A stretch of 64,000 nt of DNA from Fomitopsis serialis (GCF_022376445.1 NW_025955018.1:177645-241644); one strand, 5' to 3'. Shown: positions 1 to 12,112, counted from the stretch's first letter. The notes: generated by a model from the sequence alone, not told the origin. A program made the numbers and translations.

Positions 1-304
1 ACGTCGGGCGACTGTGCGAAGCCGGTGGCGTTCATGAGCGACGCGGAGCGGAAGGCGGTTGGCCTCGAGAACCCGCTGAGGCTCCCGCGGACGGTGGGCG
101 ACGCGAGGCAGCTGTTGCAAGGAGATCAGTACCTCAGGGAGAAGCTGGGCGAGGAGTTCGTGACGAAGTATGCAGCTGTGAACAAGGTGCGTCGTGCCCT
201 GTTTGTGGGGCGACCTGCGCTCACGCACTTCCCAGTTGTTGGAGCAGTACATGAGACTTCCGAGTGAAGAAGAGACGATCACGCGTCTGGTCGAGTACTA
301 CTGA
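1..304 (+). CDS. Glutamine synthetase-like protein, 3' end only
   Basis: The reading frame is open from the first base, so the gene starts before the window. It encodes the C-terminal tail of a glutamine-synthetase-fold ligase. The stretch reading LRLPRTVGDARQLL, then a charged LREKLGEEFV and YAAVN, matches the helical end of type I glutamine synthetases and the FluG-like fungal relatives. An intron at about 187-235 (gtgcgt to cccag) joins AAC AAG to TTG TTG GAG, giving NKLLEQYM and a terminal LVEYY before TGA at 302-304. Such enzymes join ammonia or an amine to glutamate using ATP. The catalytic barrel lies outside the window, so true glutamine synthetase cannot be told from a GS-like amide ligase. 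The class assignment is fairly secure and the substrate is open. Confidence 0.75.
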
Positions 305-648
305 TGATCCGGCGGCAGTAAGGCCGTGAGCCTGTACTTTATGCACGCTGATCACCCGAACGAGCAAAACCGAGTCTATGGAGTATCACACATAGGAATT
401 CCTCTAACACGAGCTGTGATACTTGCGTCGACTATGTACAGATTGTGGAGCACAGCCGCTTACGGCGATTATATCTGTCCAGGTGTCAGAATCACAACAA
501 ACGGCAGGTATCCATCGAGTCCGCCGATGGCAGACGTTGATCCAGCTGTGTCAAAGGGTGGCCGCTGTACGTGACCCGTCGGCACATATGACTAGCAGGG
601 ATCGGAAGTGAGACATCTGCCCGTTCACGCAAAGCAGCTCACTCACGT
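305..648. other. Intergenic, no gene seen
   Basis: There is no open frame with recognisable composition or splice structure between the GS-like stop codon and the F-box-like relic. Confidence 0.5.
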
Positions 649-1150
649 CTACGACAAATGTACCCAGGTGAAGGGCTTGACTAGACCGCGGTCAGACCAC
701 GGCTGGAGAAACCCTCGAAACATGGCCTCGAGCTTCCGTTTCAAATCCTCGACCTCAGCCTTGCTGCGGGCCATCCAACTCCACCCTCAGATCCCACATG
801 TCCATCTTCACGTCGACATCCTTCAGCGCATCGAAATATGGCTGGCTCATGGCCTCGTGCAGGGCCCGCAAATCGAGGTGCCGGAGGGCTGATGCAAGGT
901 GCTCCAGGACAGCTGCGAGGGGGACGTCCTTACCGCCGCGCTCAAAAGAAGTCGCGATCACGATGTGCTCGAGCTGGTGGCGGACGGTGGAGAGGACACC
1001 ATGTAACTGGTGCGCTAGCCTTTTGTTCGTGTCAAGCCCCAGACCTTCTGTGGTGAGGGGGATGCTGTTGATATAGAGACCAAGGATCGCAACGTGAAAT
1101 ACTGCACTAGGTCGCCGTGGACATCTGCATCGTGCATGTGCGTCAGCGGT
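649..1150 (-). pseudogene. Relic of an F-box-like protein, C-terminal half
   Basis: On the minus strand this encodes the same C-terminal region as the F-box gene at 27474-28782. Shared landmarks are ADAHAxCRCPR around its intron, HQLEHI (QLEHI in the parent), LDLRALHEAMSQPYFDAL (parent LDLRDLHEVMRQPYFDTL) and the end LQPWS. A one-base shift after VELDGP is needed to continue into EVEDLKRKLEAMF and the stop at 649-651. The F-box and the leucine-rich N-terminal part are missing. The copy starts abruptly near 1150, exactly where the ORC5 relic begins on the other strand, so this is a rearranged fragment. It may be dead or the tail of an unrecognised gene; I favour dead because no start region is present. 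Confidence 0.55.
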
Positions 1151-2085
1151 CGGAGCGACTCGTCCCAAGTTGATGTTGTTACAACATTCGTATCTGTCTG
1201 TTGTGAAAACTCATCCAGCCACCGGGCGCGTCGTCTGAACCCCCGTGCTTGCCTGGTCCAAGCAAGGTGAGCCCTCGAACTGTCTCGCTTCCCAATCACT
1301 GCTCAACTTCATCAAAGTTGTCCTAGACACGCTTGTATCATACTTCCCTCAGGATGAAGACTCAAACGTCGACCCCGATGCAACCACGCCTTCAGCCGCT
1401 CTACCCCGGGCCCCACTTTGTAGCCCTAGTCTACAGTATCTGCGGGCCATGATCTTAACGAGCTCGCTTACATCGCTGGCCAGGGCAAAGATGCAGAAAA
1501 AGAGGAGGCCCGCGGAAAAGCAGGCCGGCTACCGCCACCAAGGTGGAGGAGTCGTCTAGTACCTTTCTAAAAGTGTCCGCCAGGTACATGCCAAACGCTT
1601 GCGCAGATCCCACAGCGGCTGCTCAGCCCCCTAACGTTCACGACGGACAGACATTCTTGGGGTGCTCTACTCCTGTAGGACAGCGACACAGAAACACGAC
1701 CCCTGCGGCGCAGTATGCCGTGCAGGTGAGTCTTGCCGGTGACGATAAATACATCTAAGTTTCCGAATGCTAATTGCACCCGGTCTCTAGGTGATCGAGC
1801 TCTCTTCGTGCGCCTCCTGATGCGCACTTCGCCGAGTGAGAAGATCGGCACTCCAGCCACGTTCTTACGACACGGCGCTGAAGCTGGGAAAGGATGTCGG
1901 TATACTATTGAACAGCCTGATATGGGAAGGTATACAGTATTATAACACGTAATGGGTTCGCGGACTCCTCCAAATCAATTCAAATCGTTAGAACATAAGA
2001 TAACCCATGTTGTAACCCGAAGTAATGCAAGCGTTCCGACCATCCTGAATTACGAATGCAACGTAGCCTGGGTCAATGAATGTCG
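1150..2085 (+). pseudogene. Truncated, rearranged copy of ORC5 3' half
   Basis: The plus strand here matches the coding strand of the intact ORC5 gene, which lies on the minus strand at 9570-11513. Matching blocks run in order: the exon reading SRVDIV to GASPE (about 1155-1250), the splice donor gtgagccctc (about 1267), LETLASYFPQD (about 1320), the lysine/arginine-rich stretch before the GC-AG intron (about 1505-1545), the IPQRLLGPLTF exon (about 1600-1735), the donor gtgagtcttgcc (about 1727), the terminal exon (about 1790-1945), and roughly 130 bp of 3' flank including aatgcaagcgttccgacc. Introns are retained, so this is a DNA duplication and not a retrocopy. The middle of the gene is deleted and the frame is broken repeatedly. 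Confidence 0.8.
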
Positions 2086-2279
2086 GTGTATCCGTGAATG
2101 CGTGGCTCAATGATTTACACGAATTACATGTAGTAGGTGGCACAACGAGTGGTAGCGGGCGGAGGGAACATGGCGGGGTAGTGGTGATAGGCGGTGACAT
2201 GTGTGGGGATCAAGGTGGTGGTATGTAGGTAGCCAATCGAACACAAGGAGCTCTAATCTTCTTCTATGCCAATACGGTT

Positions 2280-4686
2280 TCACGTCGCGATGCCCATTGG
2301 GTTCTGGTAGGCCGCCCTCATCCTCGTCGAACTTGGGGGCCGCATCATGGTAGGGCGCGGCTTCGTCTTTCCGTCAGGCCCAACTGACGGCGCCCTTGTC
2401 GCAGTCGTTGGTTGCCCGGTCGGCTGTCGACCTCTGGGGCTACTGCTGGCTATGCTGGCCATGCTGACGTTGCTTGCCGTCGACAGTCGTGACCTGTCCG
2501 TTGCGTCTGACCGACGCCGCGAACTATCGACGTCCGCAGTACTGTGGCCTTGCGGTAGCTTTATCGGCCGAGCAACCTCCACGGCCCGTCCATTTGCCCA
2601 TGCAGTTGGAGGCGCCACGGTACGTGCTGTTGTACCGCTGGGACCTTGTCCGACACTGGTACTACTTGCCGTCCGCGAGAGCGAACTCCGCAACGGCCCC
2701 GCACGTGATGATTGCCGCGACAGAGCACGGGGAGCTGGATCAGACTTGTAGTTAGAATCCATGTCCGACGACGATCGCTCAAGCCTGCGGGCCGCAGGAA
2801 GACCGCGTATAGATGGACCCGGTGGCGCTGACCTCGGTGTTCTGGGCGTTTCCTCAACATGAGATAGCCTGCTGGAGGAACGCATCGGGCGCATGGACGA
2901 CATGACGAACGAGGCATGGACACGGAAGACGTGCTAGGTTTTCGGGAGAGGTCAGAGGGAAGGGATGCGCGAGGTCGGCGTTCTTCGTCGAGGCCCATCT
3001 CGTTGAAATGTCGAGAGAGTGACGAGGAGGTCGAGGTCGATGAGCGGAGGCTAGCGGGGAGGGACTTGCGACCCAATGTGGTACTCGACAGCTTGTGAGT
3101 GAGTGGGGATGGTGCACCCTCATCTTCACTGTCACTCCAGCCCAGTCCGGTGGTAAGACCGATGCCGCCTCGAAGCAACTTGCCGTCACGATGTCGAACT
3201 CGTCTGTAAACGGTGTCCCGTCCGTCTTTGAATAGACCAGTCTTCGTCATGACGGAGCCCGCTAATGATTCCTGTTAGATGCTTTCTGTACACGAAGGTG
3301 TTACAACCTACCATTCGAAACGACACTCATGTGGCTACCAGGGCGATCGTCGACCGGCTGAGACTGAGACTGCGGCAGAAGCTTCGAGTTAGGTGACAGC
3401 AAGCCATGTCGCAACATCAGATTGCTGCGCGGCCGTAAAAAGGTCAGCACAACTCTGAGACATGAACGGGATATCACGCACGGCAAAGGGGTGTGGATGT
3501 CAATGTCCGAGTCTGAATCACTTCCCTCCCCGTCCAGCGCCCGGTCCAACTTCTCCTCCTCCTCCACATCCACAATATCCACGGGCGTTCCCGTCGCATC
3601 CAGTAGAGAACCATAATCCTCAACGAAAGAGTCGTCTGCGGGTTCTTCAGCTCCCAGCCTCATAGGCAAACTCGGCCGTCCTCGCATACCCTCGCTCGTC
3701 TTGCGGGACCTACTGCTTACGAGCGTCGTACCGTCACTAACGTGTCGCCGGAGCGACCGCGCACGCGTACGCGAAACCGAACGAGACGGGCAACCCGATG
3801 ACTTCCGTCTCGGGCGAGGCGTCTTTGCGAGGATCTGATCAATGTCTGGACTCTCTGCCCCCGCCCGCCGCGGCTCCATGGGCAACGGCGGAAGGGTTTT
3901 GTCCAGCAGCTTCTTCTTCGGACTCGGGATCGCCTTCGGCACGGGTTCCGCAATCTCGTCCTCCTTCTCGTTCAGCGGGGGGAGGTCGCGCATGTCGATG
4001 GACGAGATCGAGTCGTTCGCGTGGTGGCCGCGTCTGCGGTGCGAGTGTTCCTTGAGCACGGATTCGCCTATGCGCATCAGGCCCTTCTCGTCGTCGCTCA
4101 TCTCCGGGTCATGAATCTCGTCGAGCGACATCCGTGTCAAATCGGCAGGGTCCTCCTCGCGTATCCTCGAATCGAGTACCGGAGACCTGTCCACACCAGC
4201 AATGGTGCCGCGCCATGAGGTCGGCGCGGCCAGCGAGCCGTTCGAGGGATAGGAATGGAGGGACCGCGTCGACTCGCCGCCTGGTGTGACACTTGCTGAC
4301 GGTGATAGCGACGGGAGGCTGTTGCTCGCGCTGGCGCTGCTCGCTGTCGAGCTGCGACGTGAGTAGGTAGAAGTCGAGTTCACCGACATCTTGGATGTGC
4401 GCCTGGACCGCGCCGCGGTAATGAGCATCAGGGTTTCATGCTGGGAGACCGGAGAGGGGCCCGGAACGGGAGGGAGAGGAGTAGACGGTGGCCTCGAGGG
4501 TGGTGGGTTCACAAGGGTATCGATCGGCGAGGTAGGGTGATTAAACGAGGGCGGAGGGGATGGCCCGAATGACGAGCTCGAGGGAATGTGAGACGGTGGG
4601 AGCGGGAAGGAGGATAGAAGAAGGGGCACCGCGGGGCGACGATCGCGCAGGCTAGTACGAGACTCCGTAGTAAGTGTTGAGGCCAT
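2280..4686 (-). CDS. Ser/Pro/Arg-rich low-complexity protein, function unknown
   Basis: A long minus-strand gene starts at ATG 4686 (MASTLTTESRT). The first exon of about 390 codons is rich in serine and proline, with basic RRRS runs and an acidic stretch (DGEGSDSDSDID) near its end. A short intron near 3455-3485 and one near 3270-3310 lead into an exon reading TKTGLFKDGRDTVYRR and GLTTGLGWSDSEDEG. The frame then changes near 2904 without a convincing intron, most simply by a one-base loss at PRSS/MSSMRP, and ends at 2280. I do not recognise a domain. The composition suggests a disordered, phosphorylated scaffold or cytoskeleton- or signalling-associated protein (inference). The conserved-looking block is the TKTGLFKDGRDTVYRR region; the rest is low complexity. 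Confidence 0.6.
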
Positions 4687-5568
4687 GGTGTGCGGGCGAG
4701 AGTGCGCTGCAACAAATCATCAGCTCCTTCACTTCGGAGCGAAAAGTAGAGACCACTCACCGGCTACTGTACGCTGTATGTGACACAGTTAACGAAAAAA
4801 ATATGAACGGAGAATTCCCGGTCCAGTCTAAGCGAGGTCGTCGTGCCGCAAAGAGGCAGCAGTTGCGAACGAGAGAAAACTGCCTGCGAATAATATGAGC
4901 GTCAGCGGGGCCGAGGTACGTGCGACAGATCCGCCGACTGGCGGACTTGTGTCGATCAGCAGCGAGTGAGCGAGCGCACTTGCCTTCCAGTGACAGCGAA
5001 CGGTGGCGTCGGACTTGCCGTGGGTCCGGACAGGCAGTAGGATCACTTCAAGTTTCTGTCAAGCATCGGGGAGAGCATGAGCCAAGCAACAGGGCCGGTA
5101 ATCAAAGGAGCACGAAGAGAAGACGTGGGGCAAGCATCGCGAGGATGGCTGCCTCAGTAGGGTGTATGAGCTTGCAGCTGGTGTCCAGCGACCGTGTATC
5201 ACTACTTATTCCCATCTAGGTCGCGCTCGCCATTAGCAGCCTCCCGCGCACCGGCGCTAAGGCATGCACCGTGGATACCCCGCGCTGCTACACACCGCCC
5301 TGGACACCAGGCGCATTTCGCGGTGATGCACGACGTGTCTCCTCGAGGAGAAGGCCTAAGCCACGATCGAACGGAGTTGTACGCACCCAGATGACACCAG
5401 ATTCACTCTTCAAGGTCTCTGATCGGCTTGGCAAGAACGTAGGTCGTTCGTTGCGACGAAGCCAAAACAATGAGCGGAGGGTACGGTTAAAGCGAGCGAC
5501 AAGCTAGATATGAGCGCAGGTCAATGCGTCCTGTCGGTGGGTCGCCTGAACCGGTATGCCAATTGTTC
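4687..5568. other. Intergenic, upstream flank of the Ser-rich gene
   Basis: No coding frame could be supported. The first few hundred bases would hold the promoter and 5' leader of the minus-strand gene that starts at 4686. Confidence 0.5.
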
Positions 5569-6135
5569 TCAGAGCGCCAGGGAGAGCTTGACGCCGAGGG
5601 CGCTGGTGTCTGTGTAGTAAGCGTGGTTAGCACTCAGTCTAGCAGCTAGAAGCGACACGAGCGTAGAAGACAGAATGCAGAACGATCCCGCGACGTCAGG
5701 CCCACCCTCGGAAAGGTTCAGTTTTCGAGGGGCACTCTCCGGCGTTCCCACCATCACTTCCACACCGGCGCTCGCAAGGCTCTGATGCAACCCCGCGAGG
5801 CAGTGAACTCTGAATTGACAACATGCCCCAGGGACGTTGTGGCGACGGAGATACGCGGCGCACGCTCTCTGGACGTACATGGCGGACGTGCTCTTCCCAG
5901 AGATACGCCACCACTGACTGTTCGACGATCGCTGCAGTGCAGCGTACTCTATCACAAGTCTGCACGCCGTGCCACCCTGCGCTCCTGGACCGACGGGACA
6001 CCGATTTGGAATATTTCCGACGCAACGGAGGTGTGCAATGAATGTCATGAAGCCATATGGCAACACAACCACCGTCGTGGCGGCAATTTGTCCACTGCCT
6101 GTCTGCGTGATGCATGTTATGCGAGGGGCGAGCAC
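5569..6135 (-). CDS. Unsupported open frame, possibly chance
   Basis: A 188-codon frame without introns reads MLAPRITCITQ at the start and ends AARLSANHAYYTDTSALGV. It has two moderately hydrophobic stretches (AATTVVVLPYGFMTFI and AGSFCILSSTLVSLLAA) and several cysteines. I recognise no family, and the overlapping frames on both strands are also long in this GC-rich stretch, so it may well be a chance open frame. It is listed because it is the only long frame in the gene-poor segment. Confidence 0.15.
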   Translation of the reverse strand: MLAPRITCITQTGSGQIAATTVVVLPYGFMTFIAHLRCVGNIPNRCPVGPGAQGGTACRLVIEYAALQRSSNSQWWRISGKSTSAMYVQRACAAYLRRHNVPGACCQFRVHCLAGLHQSLASAGVEVMVGTPESAPRKLNLSEGGPDVAGSFCILSSTLVSLLAARLSANHAYYTDTSALGVKLSLAL

Positions 6136-9100
6136 GGCTCGAATGTCAGTGCAACCGCCTTCATATCACCGTACCTGAAGAGGCGACACATACGTGCAGA
6201 CAATGGGATTCCCATGTTGTCGCCGTAGAAGGTCTCTGCACAGTACACGAACCGGAAAGTTGTGCGAGGACCCGATGCGATACGGCACGCACACGCCAGA
6301 TGCATGCTACGAGACGTGATGGAAGATCTCAAGCTGCGAGCAAGGCAATGTTCTTCGACGTGGCCCGCAAGATTCTGCGCCCTACAAAAGTGCCCTGCAG
6401 TGACAGTCATGTTTGAGGTGCAGTCACCGGGCGCCTCGAACTTGATCGCCGTTGACAGCTGCAGGCCAGTTTGGGTCTACTTCGCCATTGAGGAGGACGG
6501 CGTGAACCCTGCGCAGGTGGCGAAGTGACCGTTTCCGGTATGAAGAGTGCCTGCGTAGGTAGCACGGGTGGGGTGGAAGCGTGGCAGGACTGCATCCGCA
6601 ACCTTGCATGGAATCACGGACCCGGTGTCCCCCGCTCTTGGACCGACAAGCATTGAAGTGCGACTCACCTGGCACCGTACAACCCCAACCACTCAGATGC
6701 GCAACCTCCCGACGGCGATGATGGGCGAACGAGAGAAAGAAGCGCCCGATAGCAGTTGATCAAGAGTTGATCAAGGCGGGCTGGGAAAAAGACCGCGCGT
6801 CAACGACCACTGCAATTATTACGAGAGCGCCACCTGGGGCGCGCCCTGGTAGCGTATCTCGAAGCTAGGAAATGAAACGTACATGTGCGAGCGACGGATG
6901 GTGGCGTTGACTACCGTACCCGAACAGACCCGAACTATTGTCGTAAGGGCGCCTGGGGCGTACCGCGCGCCGTCTGGTGAGAGTAGGCTGTCTGGTCTCG
7001 ACACAGCTGGCGAAGGACGGACGGGAGGGAGAAATTAGAAAAGAAGGATAGTGTGCCGGGGTATGGAGGTGGGGGAAGGCGGCAAGTTCGCTGGTCGTTC
7101 CGCTGTCCGAAAAAGATCCAACCTACCGCATCGGGCGGCCACATACGCCTAGCCAGATTAGGCCAGTCGTAGCCACGCCATCAATGGGGTGCGGGAAGGT
7201 GCGGGCGATGTTCGGATTCGCTCAAATTGACATTCGCACAGCTGGGAATTTTCCAGATTCTCAACATTGAAAATGGACAGAGTGTTCACACCATAGGTAC
7301 GCCCTCTTGCATTTCTTCGATCGCCGTCAATGGTCATGAATGATATGTTTTCGGCGAAAACATCACATCTTGCGCGCTCGCCGCTCTGAGGAGCGCCGGG
7401 TATTGAATTCACCCTCTCATAAGACACGCTCGACCAATCATGCAAGGCTTCCGCGGTACTTAGGTTTACCGAAGATTTCCCTTCCCAATTTCCAAATCCT
7501 TCTCCTCCTTCAAGTTGCGCTTCTCAGCATCTCATCCCCGCATACGGCATGCGCGAAGGACGGATCGCATTCATCACTGCATAACATAGATACATAGATG
7601 TCACACAACGACCTCAGCGTGGATGACGGTAGGCGAGGGCGGTGAGCTGCTCTGCGACCTCTGCTGCTCCAACGCTGCATGCACATGCCATATCCAGGGG
7701 CTGCGCGTTCCGTCTACATGGTGACGAAACCGTTAGCGCGATCACAAGCACTCACGATCGCGCTAGTCACCGTCCAGCGCCTCGTGGTTACGGGACGACC
7801 GTTGTGGCGTTCCGGTGCCAACGGCCTTGCCAGTGCAATCTCCCCCGCTCGTGGCTGCCGAAGCTTTCCCACCGCTTCTCCCGGGGCAGTGAAGGCTTCG
7901 TATACTCCGTTATTGCTTCGTTATTGCTCTATCATCACTCTTCCACGACTTGCTACGGATGCTGAGCATGTCTGTGAGTCCGAGCAGGCTTCGGCAGTAG
8001 AAGCATCAGTATCAGTATTATCGCTTTCGTAAGTGTTCCGCACATCTTTACTTCCATGACTAGATCCGCTGACACACAACGCCTACATATATGGAACATC
8101 CATTCAGTGTTCACTGGACCACCTTCGCGGCAGCTTCATCATGGTCTCCAGAACCGAGATGGCAAGTATCCGTGCTCCGAAAGGCTTCCGGAGGCGGCTC
8201 CCCCGCCTGCGCATGAAGCCTGGCCGCGGCGTAGAATCAAATCCGTCATAACTTATGCATGAGCAGCTGACACGATTCGTACCGGACGCGCCCCCTGTAG
8301 TGAGTCGATCGTTAGCAATTGACCTCCAGCACCTCGCTAACGAGCGGGAAAATCCAGTCCCTCTTCAGAAAACATCACTGGGTCAGAGGGCCGTGCTGAT
8401 TACTTAGTCCATGACCTCGAGAATCCAAAAACCGCGTAGCTCGGTACGTAAGTACTCCTCATATTATGTCACAGAGTCAGGGACAATCCCCCGTACCGGC
8501 GATTCATCCACTCGTCGTCAAGCAGACAGCCCGCCGTTGCACCCGCGTCGCACACTGTCGCTAACTTGGCGTGCGGTGCGAATCAACGGAAATTCGCGAG
8601 CTACTAGGTGAGTCTCGAGCAGGTCTCGAGCTGTCCGTTTGTCTGATCGCGCCTTCACTGGTCAAATCTGACCTACTACGCGGCTGCCCCAGTCGGTGTG
8701 CAGTTGCCGGCGGTGCAATGGCCGGCGGACTTGCTCAAGGCAGTATGTCAGCGCCGGGAGCCAGGTGAGCAGGATGGTTGGAAATTGGTTGGGAGAGCGC
8801 GCAGAGGCGCGTAACTGCCCCCAAACTGCCCCCAACGCCGGCCCACGGTCCGTAGTAACTAAGTCCAAGCAGTCCTAGTCGAGGGACACTCAACTGGCAG
8901 CACGGCTGAAGCCCGAGATCAGTTTACCCTTCATTAGAATGCATTGAACCCTCGGGTGGTGCAGTCAGATACAGTAGGACATGACGGTGCCCCCCCTCCC
9001 CCCGACCCTCGGTTTCTCATTTTGGTCCCCGGTCCATATAACACACTCGGGATAACTTACCTGCCTCAGTCTCCCTTGCCCATGGCGGCCGAACCCAGCA

Positions 9101-9569
9101 AAGCCCAAATACTCGCATTTCCCACGTCCCACCCCAGAGTTCAATTTGAATATCTGGCGCAACTATCAGTCGTCCCCACCAAGCGTGTCTTCGCTTCCAC
9201 AGCGACTTCACTGATGCCTTCCATCGATAGCGTCCCCAGGGCAGTCGCATAAATAGACTCCAACACTACTGCTACATTCTAACGGATTGGACGAATGCTC
9301 TCGCGCATCTCTTTGGGGATGGAAGAACATCGTTGATAGCGTCGTGTTGCGTAGTACCACTCCGAATGAGGCTACACCCGCTCGTAAGGCGTCCGAAGTC
9401 GACGGAACTGGGAAGTCGGAACAGCCGTAGTACCACCTACCGTTCCGAGTCATTAGTTCAGGCTACGGTGTATTCGTTATTCAGGATGGTCGGAACGCTT
9501 GCATTATTACTGCGGGTTATGGCAGATTATCTTGACGGTTTGGATCGATGTGGAGAATCCCGCGACCCA
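6136..9569. other. Gene-poor segment, nothing recognised
   Basis: About 3.4 kb without a frame that shows family resemblance, consistent splice sites or coding-like composition. The last roughly 115 bases (about 9455-9569) are the 3' flank of ORC5 and are duplicated in inverted orientation at about 1950-2085. Confidence 0.5.
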
Positions 9570-11513
9570 TTACGTGTTACCATACTGTACGCCCTCCCAT
9601 ATCAGGCTGTTCAATGGTACACCGACATCCTTGGCCAGCTTCAGCGCCGTGTCGTAAGAGACGCCGCACTTAAACGTAGCCGGACTGTCGATCTTCTCAC
9701 TCGGCGAAGTGCGCATCAGGAGGCGCATCGAAGAAAGTTCGATCACCTGTAGACCGCGTGCAGTAGCATTCGGAGATTAGGACGCTTCGGGTCCGGGCAA
9801 GACTCACCTGCGCGAAGATCGCAACGCGGGAGATCTCGACGTCGGTGTACTCCCCGGGCACGGTGTACTGCGGGGCAGGGGGGCGTGTTTCTGCGTCGTT
9901 CTCCTCCAAGAGCACCCCAAGAATGGCGACTAGCCTATCCAACGTGAACGTTAGGGGGCCGAGCAGCCGCTGTGGGATCTGCGCAGGCGTTTAACTGACG
10001 CACACTAGAATGGTAATGCCATGACTTGCCTTCGTGGCGGTGCCCGGCCTGCCTTTGCGCGGGCCCCCTCCCTTTCTGCGTCTTCGCTTGCGATCATCCA
10101 GACCCCGCCCGAACATCCGCACGTCGCTCTTCGGCGGGTTCGTGCTCGCCAGGAACGCAGCGACAAGGACGAACTTCGCCATCCGCGGCAAGTCGTCGAC
10201 GCCTCTGCCAATCATGCCGTCCGCATTGCCGAGCGCAGCGGACCGGAAGGCGTGAGGAACCTGGGAGGGGTGCAAGGCAAGGAGATCCGGAGGTGGCGCA
10301 TGCGTGCGCGCCCAGTCTGCGGCGTTGGTGAGTCGGGGGTAGAGTGCTTCCAGGGCTGCGGTGAGAGAGGGCGTGAACAGGCGGAGAAGGCGGAGGCGAG
10401 TGTCCTCCGTCGGCGCGACGAGCTCGGGGGGGCCCATCTCTTCGTCCCCTTCGTCATAATCGCCTCGGTTCGCGAGGTATTCCTCGTACTCGCGCAAGCG
10501 CTGCCTGTGCTCGTCGAGCACTGGCTGAATGAACCCTGGCCAGCGTGCCGCGGCGATGTAGGCGAGCTCGTTGGGATCGTGAGTGAAAGGTCCGCAGATG
10601 CTGTGAACCGTCGCTATAAAATGGGTGTAGAGTGCTGGAAGACGGGGTTGTAGGCGTCGGGATCGACGTTCGAGTTTACGAGAGTTGAACTGTCCTGAGG
10701 GAAGTATGATGCAAGCGTCTCTAGGACAACTGTGATCGAGGTGAGCAGTAATACATGGGAAACGAGACGGTTTGAGGGCTCACTTTGTTGGAGAGGACAG
10801 GCACGGATATGTGAAGAGGTTCAGGCGACGCGCCCAATGGTGACCGGAGGTCCTCCCAGCGGACGTCGGATACAAAAATCGTGACAATATCAACTCGGGA
10901 CTGTTTCTCGACACGTTAGAATGGGTGCGTTCGCATGCGAACAAGACTCACCAGCTCAGCGAGCCGTGTGAGAGGCACCAAGAGCTCGGGTGTGTTCTCC
11001 TTAAGTCGCTCTGGACGTTCCACCACGAGCACCATTCTGCATCTCTCCCTACCCCATTGCTGTTCGTGTTTGCTCTCTCTTTGCCCTTCCTGCTGGGACT
11101 TGCCGCCGACTCCGACTGACCCGCCTCCGCCTCCGCGACCACCGCTCTCAGGCCATGCAGGAACGTGTCGATGCTCTCATTCCACCTCTGCCCCTCCCCG
11201 CTCGGCCCAGCCCAGTTTTCGCACCCATCTTCCCAGGTCGGTGTGTGTCGAGCGAGCGCGTTTATGACCGTGTCATAGAAGAGGCGTGGCGTGAAGCAGG
11301 CCACGGCATTCGCGAACGCGTACCTGAAGCAGGGAATTTCCTCAGATAAGTGCTCAAGCAGACCACGGAGACATTCGGATGCGATGCGAGCACACTCCGG
11401 GTCGTAAACATGGATGAAATGAAGTGGGCTTGTCGCGAGTAAGGTGGCAAGCTGGGTGGTCACGTCTTCATAACCAGGATGTGGCCGCCACGTCTTTTGT
11501 GAGTGTACATCAT
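9570..11513 (-). CDS. ORC5: Origin recognition complex subunit 5
   Basis: ORC5 is part of the six-subunit complex that marks replication origins in the nucleus and loads the MCM helicase. Recognisable blocks are FANAVACFTPRLFYDTV, then MVLVVERPERLKENTPELLVPLTRLAEL, SRVDIVTIFVSDVRWEDLR, and the C-terminal LPRMAKFVLVAAFLASTNP, FGRGLDDRKRRRRKGGG and LGVLLEEND. Introns lie at 9747-9807 and 9979-10029, the latter with a GC donor (AAG|GCAAGT), plus two upstream near 10730-10785 and 10900-10950. The stop is TAA at 9570-9572. The exon before LDEHRQRLREYEEYL needs one extra base at about 10637 (CAG to CAGG) to stay in frame. The start is uncertain: PHPGYEDVTTQL continues upstream, and the ATGs at 11510/11513 fit only with another one-base correction. 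No Walker A motif is visible. Confidence 0.88.
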
Positions 11514-12112
11514 AGAATTGGCACCCGTACGCGTAATCTGAGTGGGCAACAATGTGGTCGCGCAGTTGGAAGAGTCAGGCAGTAAATGGCCGGCTTCAAC
11601 AAGTTGGTTGAAGCGGGCGATCATCGACCTCATAAGGCAACGGTGTCACGTGGTGCTAGACTGACCACGACAATGGGCGCTAGCAGTGCTAGTTATCCCC
11701 ACATCGACAGTCGACTCTTGACTTGTACTGGTCTACATCCAAACTCTACCGCGTCTATATACTCTGTATCTACTCCTTTCCTCACGCTGTGCCCACATAG
11801 TTCAGAATCAGTGTCGGAATACCCTTTGTTCGCCGCATCGCTGAGGATGATGGCGAGCAAGGCCGGTGTCGCGAGGACGATGGCTCTAGAGGAATGACGT
11901 CGTTTGGTCCCGGACTGGAGCGCAATAGTTGAAGGCACGACACCAGCGCGACACTGCACTGCTCCTCTTCACTTGTCTCCCTCAATTGTCCTCCCCCCTC
12001 CCAAGTTGAAGAGGTCGTATTTGTGGTCTAGCCACGGGAGATAACTCCTCGCTGTCGTACGATTGTCCATGAGCAAGCTGGAAGTTACAGATTCGTCAAC
12101 TCATAGCCCTGA
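11514..12112. promoter_or_regulatory. Divergent intergenic region between ORC5 and MCU
   Basis: About 600 bases separate the two divergently transcribed genes and must hold both promoters. I see no clear TATA box for either, and no gene. Confidence 0.4.
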
